Assembly (NCBI RefSeq): GCF_030160235.1
Contig: NZ_BSNY01000030.1
Location: 186,001 to 250,000, forward strand
Direction: 5' to 3'
Length of the DNA stretch: 64,000 bases
Source of the DNA: Mesorhizobium huakuii
GTDB lineage: Bacteria; Pseudomonadota; Alphaproteobacteria; Rhizobiales; Rhizobiaceae
Part shown: one piece after another, positions 42,183 through 50,476 of the stretch
Layout: every line of letters starts with the position of its first letter
How positions within the stretch are numbered: position 1 is the stretch's first letter
Program-made: the position numbers and the translations under genes
Notes under the pieces: generated by a model
What the model was told of the DNA's origin: nothing
The model's input: only the letters and a program-made list of their open reading frames with translations
Databases searched by the model: none

Positions 42183-42414
42183 TGGTGAACTCGATCAAGT
42201 CGCCCGGGCGTTCGAACCAGCTTTCGATCTCGGTCCAGTAGGCTTGCTTGGGGAAGCGCTCGAACCATTCCTTGGCCTTGAGCCGCGCGTCGGAGCGCGG
42301 CAGGACGAAGGTCTCGCGCAGAAAACCGTCGCGCGGCATACGTGCGCGCTCAGCCCGGCTCTGATCGAGCCTGTTCTTCAGGCCATCCAGCGGCGGTCTT
42401 GCCGGGGTGCGCAC
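42157..42414 (-). CDS. Small hypothetical protein
   Basis: 85 residues from GTG preceded by AAGGAG at 7 nt. Contains [39 protein letters not shown] and [37 protein letters not shown], with aromatic and charged residues typical of a folded protein. No family recognised. Convergent with and overlapping the preceding small gene. Confidence 0.6.
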   Translation of the reverse strand: MRTPARPPLDGLKNRLDQSRAERARMPRDGFLRETFVLPRSDARLKAKEWFERFPKQAYWTEIESWFERPGDLIEFTIRRLPAAD

Positions 42415-42579
42415 GAAACAACTCCTTGCACCTGGCGCATGTCCCCCGGTATCGGGCTCGGAAAGGATCATGCGCGAAAGCAAAGTGACTTGACCCTGTT
42501 CCCTAAGAGATTAGGGATCGCGCCGGCAAAAGACGAGTCATTTGTAGGGGCGGGCCGCCCCGCAACCGGAGACGGCATT

Positions 42580-43494
42580 TTGGAACGACCTGAAATACCG
42601 GCTGGCCTGCCCGCCGACATTGAAGAAAAGAAGATGAAGGCGCGCCTGTGGTTCGAAGCGCTGCGCGAACGCATCTGCGGCGCCTTCGAGCAGATCGAGC
42701 AGGATCTCCAGGGCCCTCTCGCCTCATGGTCGCCTGGCCGTTTCGAAAAGACGCCCTGGGAGCGAGACCAGGGCAAGGGTGGCGGCGGCACCATGTCGAT
42801 GATGCACGGCCGCGTCTTCGAGAAGGTCGGCGTGCACACTTCGACCGTCTACGGCGAGTTCTCGCCCGAATTCAGGAAGCAGATGCCCGGCGCCGAGGAA
42901 GACCCGCGCTTCTGGGCCTCCGGCATCTCGCTGATCGCGCACCCCTGGAATCCCAACGTTCCGGCAGTACACATGAACACGCGCATGGTCGTCACCTCGA
43001 GGCAATGGTTCGGCGGCGGCGCCGATCTGACGCCGGTGCTCGACCGCCGCCGCACCCAGGACGACCCCGACACTGTCGCCTTCCACCGCGCCATGCAGTT
43101 CGCTTGCGAGAAGAACGCCGCCGTCGCCGACCACCCGAAATTCAAGGCCTGGTGCGACGAGTATTTCTTCCTGCCCCACCGCGACGAGCCGCGCGGCGTT
43201 GGCGGCATTTTCTTCGACTGGCTGCATACTGGCGAGGAAAAGGGCGGCTGGAACGCCGACTTCAACTTCGTCCAGGACGTCGGACGCTCCTTCCTCGTCG
43301 TCTACGGCCACCTCGTGCGTGCCAACTTCAACGAGAACTGGACGGACGGCGACCGTGACGAACAGCTCATCCGCCGTGGCCGCTATGTCGAATTCAACCT
43401 GCTTCACGATCGCGGCACCATCTTCGGCCTGAAGACTGGCGGCAATGTCGCCTCGATCCTGTCCAGCCTGCCGCCGGAGGTGCGCTGGCCGTAA
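42580..43494 (+). CDS. hemF: Aerobic coproporphyrinogen III oxidase
   Basis: 304 residues from TTG, with GGAG 8 nt upstream; this start gives the usual rhizobial length beginning [11 protein letters not shown]. The frame stays open upstream without a ribosome-binding site. HemF signatures: [48 protein letters not shown] and [20 protein letters not shown]. It uses O2 to convert coproporphyrinogen III to protoporphyrinogen IX, supplying haem for the bc1 complex among others. No FNR box was found upstream. Confidence 0.95.
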   Translation: MERPEIPAGLPADIEEKKMKARLWFEALRERICGAFEQIEQDLQGPLASWSPGRFEKTPWERDQGKGGGGTMSMMHGRVFEKVGVHTSTVYGEFSPEFRKQMPGAEEDPRFWASGISLIAHPWNPNVPAVHMNTRMVVTSRQWFGGGADLTPVLDRRRTQDDPDTVAFHRAMQFACEKNAAVADHPKFKAWCDEYFFLPHRDEPRGVGGIFFDWLHTGEEKGGWNADFNFVQDVGRSFLVVYGHLVRANFNENWTDGDRDEQLIRRGRYVEFNLLHDRGTIFGLKTGGNVASILSSLPPEVRWP

Positions 43495-43506
43495 CATCGA
43501 GCCGGA

Positions 43507-43526
43507 GCAATTCCGTCTGGAATTGC
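43507..43526. repeat. GCAATTCC palindrome
   Basis: GCAATTCC-GTCT-GGAATTGC, 12 nt after hemF. It shares its core with the palindrome at 19375-19414. Probable dispersed element. Confidence 0.55.
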
Positions 43527-43687
43527 GTCAATCAAGGAGACATGGCGGGCGGTGCACGATGCTTTGATGCAACCAGACCGCCCCTCCCGTGTTATAGTTC
43601 TCGCCCCGCCCGCGTCCTTGAATGGAGCGTGGGCCAAAAAAGTGGCGGAGCCCTCCACCGGCTCCCTGGAGGAAAAGGAGAAATCCC

Positions 43688-43873
43688 ATGAAGCAATTCC
43701 ACTGCGGCTCGCTTGTTCCCGGCTGTGAGTGGCACACCCGTGCCGACGAGGAAGCCGAAGTGATGCGCCGTGCCGTCGAACATATGCGCGAGACGCATGG
43801 CGAGACGACCATCCGCGAAACCATGATCGAGGCGATCCGCTCGCGCATCGAGAAAGTGCGCGACGCCGCGTAG
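43688..43873 (+). CDS. DUF1059 family small protein
   Basis: 61 residues; AAAGGAG well placed before the ATG. MKQFHCGSLVPGCEWHTRADEEAEVMRRAVEHMRETHGE carries the DUF1059 pattern of Cys-x(n)-GC and a C-terminal His pair (HM...HG), which could bind metal. A helical tail, TIRETMIEAIRSRIEKVRDAA, follows. Function unknown; widespread in bacteria and archaea. Confidence 0.88.
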   Translation: MKQFHCGSLVPGCEWHTRADEEAEVMRRAVEHMRETHGETTIRETMIEAIRSRIEKVRDAA

Positions 43874-44133
43874 GCTTTCCCCTCGCCAGAATTCATCGGA
43901 ACGGAAAACCAGCCGCGTTGGCGCTTCTAGATTGGTTGGAAGCGCCATCGCGAACGCCTGGTGAGCCAGACCCCGCAGGGTCAAAAAAAATCATATTTGC
44001 CTCAGCTAAAGTAAACCGCACGGTAACCGAACCCGTGCCACTGTCGCAGGGATAATCCGGCTACAGTGGGCTGCCAGAGAAGCCCGTCGCCACCAGGCAC
44101 TGATCCGGACCGGTGGGGCGAGGTGTTTCGCGC

Positions 44134-44712
44134 ATGCGCGAAAAGTCCGGCAGTCGAGTGAGGTTCGGCATGATGGCGCTCCTGCTGTGCGCGCTCATCG
44201 GGGCGTCCCCGGCCGCAGCCCAGGAAATGACGACATCGGTGGTCGACATTCATCAGGGCTCGCCGCTCAGCGATCGCGCGAGAAGCCTGGGCAATGGCGG
44301 TTACGAACTGCAGAACGGGACCTTTGTTTCGTTCAACCAATGGTACCGCGCGCACTGGGTTGACATGCATGTGGACCTGCTCACCCAGATCACCGAAGAT
44401 ACCGGCATCCTTTGGGGATTTGGAACCGGCGAAGAGGGCGAGAAGTATCGGATCGAGCCCAGCCTCAAGCTTGGGTTCCTCACTCAGATGCATCCGAGCC
44501 CGAACAGCACTCTTTCGCTTTCACTCACCACGACCATCGGCGGCAAGCTTACCGAAAAGGCCTGCGAAGCCGACTACGGTGATTTTGGCACCTACAGCGT
44601 CAATTGCCGGCTCGCGGCCAGCCGGATGGCGCCTGAGGAAACCTTGAAATATCTGGTTAACGCTAAACCGGAGAGCCAGCACATCTGGCTGAATTACCGT
44701 GTAACTTTCTGA
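44134..44712 (+). CDS. Exported protein with beta-barrel-like C-terminus, unknown function
   Basis: 192 residues. Signal peptide about 1-29 (ASPAAAQE). The mature part has alternating polar/hydrophobic strands: HWVDMHVDLLTQITEDTGILWGFG, RIEPSLKLGFLTQMHP, NSTLSLSLTTTIGGK and HIWLNYRVTF, ending in Phe, the usual C-terminal residue of outer-membrane beta-barrels. Two cysteines (near residues 143 and 157) may form a disulfide. It is 85 nt upstream of a secreted subtilisin-like protease gene, suggesting joint action at the surface. No named family recognised. Confidence 0.7.
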   Translation: MREKSGSRVRFGMMALLLCALIGASPAAAQEMTTSVVDIHQGSPLSDRARSLGNGGYELQNGTFVSFNQWYRAHWVDMHVDLLTQITEDTGILWGFGTGEEGEKYRIEPSLKLGFLTQMHPSPNSTLSLSLTTTIGGKLTEKACEADYGDFGTYSVNCRLAASRMAPEETLKYLVNAKPESQHIWLNYRVTF

Positions 44713-44797
44713 TCGCCGGGAGGATGCAAATGAGAAAGTCATCTCGCCCCGAAATTCGCGATCACCCGTCCTGGTTCTGTTTGAACGGAGTAAGAGC

Positions 44798-45778
44798 ATG
44801 TCACGGAGTTGCTTGAAATTCGGTGTCGCCGCGGCTCTCGCCATCCTGTCGGCACCGATGGCGTCGGCGCAGGAAGCGGTCAATGCGGACGAGATGGCCG
44901 CGCTGTGCCACGGCGGCGGTCTGTCCACATGCGTAAGCGCAACGATCCCGGCCGCGGGCACGCAAGCGGTGCAGGGGTGGATGAGCCCCGAAATTGGCGC
45001 CGCTTGGGCCGCGGGATACAAGGGCAAGGGCGTCACGATTACCATCGTCGACGATTTCTCCAGCACGTCGCGCTTCTCCGGCAATTTCGGCGTCGGGACA
45101 CAAACCCAGCGCCACGGTGAATGGACGCGTGAGGAAGCCGGCATGATCGCGCCCTTGGCGACCATCAGGTCGAAGGACTTCTCAACCGGCTCGGCCGTCG
45201 GCCTTGCGCCCGGCCTGAACGTGCTCAATCTGAGCTACGGCATGTACGCCAAGGCGGGCTACAGCTCGAACCAGATCGGATGGGCTTCCGAGGAAGCCTC
45301 CATCATCTCCTATGCCACCAAGGGAACGGCTGTTGTTTCGAAGGCCGCGGGCAACGATTCGGTTGCCGTGGGCGGGATCACGAACGGCCAGCAGGACTAT
45401 CTCGACCTTGCCCTGATTGGAAAACCATCCGCTATCTTCGTCGGCGCGCTGTCCACCAACGGCACGACGACCAACAAGGCCCAGCTTGCCTGGTATTCCA
45501 ACACCGCCGGCTCCAATCCGGTGGTGCAAAGCCACTTCCTCGTGGTTGGTGTCGATGGAGGCAAGACAGGCCTTTATGGCACCTCGTTCGCCGCGCCGAT
45601 CATTTCAGGATACGCGGCGATCATCGGCAGCAAATTCACCAAGGCCACGCCGACGCAGATCACCAACGACCTGCTCAACACGGCTCGTACCGACACGCTG
45701 GCCAACTATAGCGCCTCCGTCTACGGCAAGGGCGAGGCAAGCCTTTCGCGCGCCCTGGCGCCCGTGGCGATCAGGTAG
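44798..45778 (+). CDS. Secreted S8 (subtilisin-like) serine protease
   Basis: 326 residues; GGAG before the ATG. Signal peptide 1-24 (MASA-QE). The catalytic triad is present in S8 order: Asp85 (ITIVDDFSS), His106 (RHGEWTREEAG) and Ser263 (YGTSFAAPIISGYAA), with the oxyanion Asn186 (KAAGND). Instead of the usual HGT the His motif reads HGE. There is almost no propeptide between signal and catalytic domain, so folding help may come from another protein, possibly the upstream exported protein. The target is unknown. Confidence 0.88.
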   Translation: MSRSCLKFGVAAALAILSAPMASAQEAVNADEMAALCHGGGLSTCVSATIPAAGTQAVQGWMSPEIGAAWAAGYKGKGVTITIVDDFSSTSRFSGNFGVGTQTQRHGEWTREEAGMIAPLATIRSKDFSTGSAVGLAPGLNVLNLSYGMYAKAGYSSNQIGWASEEASIISYATKGTAVVSKAAGNDSVAVGGITNGQQDYLDLALIGKPSAIFVGALSTNGTTTNKAQLAWYSNTAGSNPVVQSHFLVVGVDGGKTGLYGTSFAAPIISGYAAIIGSKFTKATPTQITNDLLNTARTDTLANYSASVYGKGEASLSRALAPVAIR

Positions 45779-45856
45779 GAGAGCGGCGCTTCACCCGGTC
45801 AAATCGTCGCCTCGGCTATGGCTTTGATCGGCACGGCCCTCCCGCCAGGCTCCGGT

Positions 45857-47119
45857 CTAGGTTTCAAGCGCCTTCGCGGCGCGTTCGAGCAGCGCGCCGC
45901 GATCGGGGGCAAATCCCGCCTCGATCCATTCCGTCTCGAGGTTCTTGAGGATTTCGCCCAGCTTCGGCCCCGGCGTGGCGCCGAGCGCCGTCAGATCGGC
46001 GCCTTTCAGCGGAAACACCGGTTTTTCCCACTTGAGCGCGAAGGCCAGCAGGCGCGAAAAGCCGCCAGCTTCAAGCAGCGCGTTATTGTCCTCGACGGCG
46101 CGCACCCGGGCTCCGGCAAGCGATAGCCGCAGGCGATCGACAAACCCTTGCCGGTCGCCGCGATAGAGCCGTTTCGCCAGTTCGCCCTCGGTCGTCTTCG
46201 GCTCGACGGCCGTTGAAAGTGCCCAGTGGCGCAAACGGTCCGATTCCGCGGTCGAAAACCTCAGCCGCTCGGCCAGCGTCTTCATGCGCGCGGCATCAGG
46301 CGGCACGATCGCCTCCAGCCGCAGCATCGGATCCGCCGCCCAGCCCAGATCCTTCTCGGCCTTGGTCAATCCATGGATGGCGTCGATGCCCCATTTCTCG
46401 CTTTCCGGCAGCGCGGCGGTCAAAACGCCAGCCTGCCGCATCCACAGCAGCGCCCGCGACGGGTCAGGCGCCGAAAGCAGCTTCTTCAGCTCGGACCAGA
46501 CGCGCTCCGCCGAAAGCTGCGCCAGGCCATCCTTCAGCCGGGCGCAGGCCTTCAGCCCCTCGGCGTCCGGCCGGCCTTCGCCATACCAGGCGAAGAAGCG
46601 GAAGAAGCGCAGGATGCGCAGATAGTCCTCACGGATGCGTGCCTCCGCATCACCGATGAAGCGCAGCCGCCGCGCCTCGATGTCGGCGATACCGCCGACC
46701 AGGTCGACGACGGAGCCATCCGCGTCGACGTAAAGAGCGTTGATGGTGAAGTCCCGCCGCTCGGCATCGAGCTTCCAGTCGCGCCCGAACGACACCTTGG
46801 CGCGGCGGCCGTCGGTCTCGACATCGGCGCGCAAAGTGGTGATTTCATAGGGTTTGCCGCCGGCGACCACCGTGATGGTGCCGTGCTCGATGCCGGTCGG
46901 CACCGGCTTGAAACCCTCCGCCTCGGCGCGGCGGATGATTTCCTGCGGCAAACAGGTGGTGGCGATGTCGACATCGGCGACCGGCTGGCCCATCAGCGTG
47001 TTGCGCACGGCGCCGCCGGCGACACGCGCCTCTTCGCCGCCTTCAGCCAGGGCGGCAAGCAGGCGCTGCAAATGCTTGTCGGCGAGCCAGTCGGCCCTGC
47101 CCGCGATCGAAACACTCAC
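45857..47119 (-). CDS. CCA-adding tRNA nucleotidyltransferase (class II)
   Basis: 420 residues. Head domain: VAGGAVRNTLMGQPVADVDIATT with the DxD metal motif, GTITVVAGGKPYEITTLR, and RRDFTINALYVDADG; neck: FIGDAEARIREDYLRILRFFRF. It adds or repairs the 3' CCA of tRNAs; a poly(A) polymerase variant is less likely. Third gene of the DUF1285-CoA pyrophosphatase-CCA operon, overlapping the second by ATGA. Confidence 0.95.
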   Translation of the reverse strand: MSVSIAGRADWLADKHLQRLLAALAEGGEEARVAGGAVRNTLMGQPVADVDIATTCLPQEIIRRAEAEGFKPVPTGIEHGTITVVAGGKPYEITTLRADVETDGRRAKVSFGRDWKLDAERRDFTINALYVDADGSVVDLVGGIADIEARRLRFIGDAEARIREDYLRILRFFRFFAWYGEGRPDAEGLKACARLKDGLAQLSAERVWSELKKLLSAPDPSRALLWMRQAGVLTAALPESEKWGIDAIHGLTKAEKDLGWAADPMLRLEAIVPPDAARMKTLAERLRFSTAESDRLRHWALSTAVEPKTTEGELAKRLYRGDRQGFVDRLRLSLAGARVRAVEDNNALLEAGGFSRLLAFALKWEKPVFPLKGADLTALGATPGPKLGEILKNLETEWIEAGFAPDRGALLERAAKALET

Positions 47120-47751
47120 GCATAGAGCCTTTCATAGAGCGTGCGGATGATGCCGGCGGTGACACCCCAGATGCGGCGGTCGCCATAGGGCATGTCGTAG
47201 AAGAACCATTCGAGATCGTTCCACATGCGGCTGTCGCGCTTGTGGTTCACCGGGTCCATCAGGAAGCGCAGCGGCACTTCGAAGGCGGCATCGACCTCGT
47301 CGGCATTCAAGGCCAGTTGGAAGCCGGGCCGCACGATGCCCAGCACCGGCGCGATGCGGTAGCCGCTGCCGGCGACATAGTCCGGCATGCGGCCGATGAT
47401 CTCGATGCGGTCCTGGTCAAGGCCGATCTCCTCGAAGGTTTCGCGCAGCGCCGCCGCCTCCGGGCTGGCGTCGGTCGCATCGATGGTGCCTCCGGGAAAG
47501 GCCACCTGCCCCGAATGGTTGCGCAGCTTTTCGGCTCGTTTGGTCAGCAAGACCGTCGCCTCGTCTTCGTGATCGATCACCGGGATCAGCACCGCGGCAT
47601 TGCGCAGCGGCTTGTCCTGGTTCAGCCGCGGATGACCCGGATTGAAGCGATGGTCGCCATAGTCGTCGTCGGCATGCGCATCCGGCTGCGCGGCGAAGCG
47701 CGCGCGAAAATCCGCCGATGAGAACGGCATCAATGACAGGCGGTCCATCAT
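47116..47751 (-). CDS. CoA pyrophosphatase (NUDIX)
   Basis: 211 residues. The CoA-specific signature LLTKRAEKLRNHSGQVAFPGG precedes the NUDIX box (PEAAALRETFEEIGL), matching the NudL/CoAse group that cleaves CoA to 3',5'-ADP and phosphopantetheine. The start ATG overlaps the stop of the upstream gene, and a second ATG follows immediately. Middle gene of a tightly coupled three-gene operon. Confidence 0.93.
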   Translation of the reverse strand: MMDRLSLMPFSSADFRARFAAQPDAHADDDYGDHRFNPGHPRLNQDKPLRNAAVLIPVIDHEDEATVLLTKRAEKLRNHSGQVAFPGGTIDATDASPEAAALRETFEEIGLDQDRIEIIGRMPDYVAGSGYRIAPVLGIVRPGFQLALNADEVDAAFEVPLRFLMDPVNHKRDSRMWNDLEWFFYDMPYGDRRIWGVTAGIIRTLYERLYA

Positions 47752-48383
47752 GCGCTGAGCCGTTTCAACTGGTCCGCCGGCATGATCGGAAAAACCGCGC
47801 CCTTGGAGCGCACGGCGAACATGGCCTCGCCGCCGATATCGATCTCCTCGCCATGCCCGACCAGTTCATACATGACAGGCCGCCCCACCAGCGCTTCCAG
47901 CCTGCCGCGCACCAGCACATAGGGCTTCAGGCCCCCGGTCTCGCTTTCGTCGACGAAACGCAGCGGCCGTTCCGGCCCAGCTTCGACCACGTCGCCGACA
48001 TTGGTGCGGAAGGTGATGATCTGTTCGTCGCCACTGCCCGAAACATCCATTTCGACGGCGATGAAGGGCGCATCGGCGACGCGGATGCCGACCTTTTCCA
48101 CAGGCGTCACCAGATAGGTCCTGCCATCCGCGTCCTTGCGCAGCACGGAGGAGAAAAGCTGCACCAGCGGCATGCGGCCGATCGGCGTGCCGAGATAAAA
48201 CCAGGTGCCGTCCGCCTTGATCTCCATGTCGAGATCGCCGCAAAAGTCGGGATTCCAGCGCTCGACTGGCGCCGCGCCCTTGCCGGCACGCGCCGCACGC
48301 GAGATCAGCGCCTCCAGGCCGCGCGCCTCGGTTGCCTGCGTAAGGCTTTGTTGGCGATGTTCGTCGTGTTCCGTCATCGTCAC
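47748..48383 (-). CDS. DUF1285 family protein
   Basis: 211 residues. Typical segments: PVERWNPDFCGDLDMEIKADGTWFYLGTPIGRMPLVQLFSSVLRKDADGRTYLVTPVEKVGIRVADAPFIAVEMDV and the C-terminal GEAMFAVRSKGAVFPI. An all-beta, probably soluble protein of unknown function. In alphaproteobacteria it is often encoded next to MoxR-type operons, as here, where it is divergent from moxR with 135 nt between. First gene of the CoA pyrophosphatase-CCA operon. Confidence 0.9.
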   Translation of the reverse strand: MTMTEHDEHRQQSLTQATEARGLEALISRAARAGKGAAPVERWNPDFCGDLDMEIKADGTWFYLGTPIGRMPLVQLFSSVLRKDADGRTYLVTPVEKVGIRVADAPFIAVEMDVSGSGDEQIITFRTNVGDVVEAGPERPLRFVDESETGGLKPYVLVRGRLEALVGRPVMYELVGHGEEIDIGGEAMFAVRSKGAVFPIMPADQLKRLSA

Positions 48384-48518
48384 GAAATAGTCACTGTTGT
48401 TCCGCTTGTCAGCCTAAGTCTGTGATTTAAGTTCGACCATAGGCGCTACGCGAGGCCGAATCGCGGCAACCTATGATATGGTGCAGGCCGGTATTTCCAA
48501 CCAAAGGGATCGAGCCGA

Positions 48519-49522
<1,004 letters not shown>

Positions 49523-49523
<1 letters not shown>

Positions 49524-50476
49524 TGGCGCGCATCGGCGAGGTCCAGGCTCCGGCAGCGACGCGCGACGCACTCGCCCGTGGCCGGTTGCGGGCTTCGCTG
49601 GTACCCGACCTGCTGGTCGAGGCGCGCCGCATCGTCAACACCGTGATCGCCGGCTGGCATGGCCGCCGCAAACGCGGCATCGGCGAGAATTTCTGGCAGT
49701 TTCGGCCCTATGTCGAGGGCGATTCCTCGCGCATCGACTGGCGTCGCTCGGCGCGCGACGACCACACCTATGTGCGCGACCGCGAATGGGAAGCCGCGCA
49801 TACGGTATGGCTGTGGGCAGACCCCTCGCCGTCCATGCTCTACAAATCGACCGGCGCCAGCGTCTCCAAGCAGTCGCGCGCGCTGGTGCTGGCGCTGGCC
49901 ATGGCCGAATTGTTGTCGCGCAGCGGCGAACGCATCGCCTGGCCGGGCCTGACCGACCCATTCACCGCCCGCAACGGAGCCGAACGCATCGCCGCCCAGC
50001 TGATGCATGCCGGCGACCTGCCGGCTAAGCCTGACCTCACGGACATCAGGCGCTTCTGCGACATCGTCATCGCCAGCGATTTCCTCGATCCGGTCGAAGA
50101 GACGATGGAATGGCTCGACGTGCTCGCCCGCCACGGCGTGCGAGCGCATCTGATCGAGGTCGCCGACCCGGCCGAGGAAACCTTCCCCTATGCCGGCCGC
50201 ACCGAGTTCACCGATCCCGAGACCGGCGAAAAGCTGACCGCCGGACGCGCCGAAATGCTCGGTGACGAATACCGCCTGCTCTACACCGCCCGCCGCCAGG
50301 AATTGGCCGGCTGGTGCAAGCGGCTCGGCTGGAGCTTTACCGTCAACCACACCGATCGGCTCGCTTCCGACGCACTGGTTCGCTTGCACATGGCAATGAC
50401 CGCCGATGGTGGTTATGCCGGGCCGAACGCCGGTGGCGGCCGTGCTGGCCAATTCGGGAAGGTGGTTGGCGCATGA
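49523..50476 (+). CDS. DUF58 protein (vWA-like, BatB/CoxE-type partner of MoxR)
   Basis: 317 residues. The DUF58 signature GRRKRGIGENFWQFRPYVEGDSSRIDWRRSARDDHTYVRDREWE is followed by a vWA-like fold with ADPSPSML as the MIDAS-like strand and VIASDFLDPVEE. No membrane segment, unlike many DUF58 proteins. DUF58 genes are the standard companions of moxR; the pair is thought to assemble or activate envelope or metal-dependent clients. ATGA-coupled to the next gene. Confidence 0.93.

Noticed and set aside
42480-42580. FNR-type site before hemF
   Set aside because: TTGAC occurs, but the second half-site ATCAA is missing.
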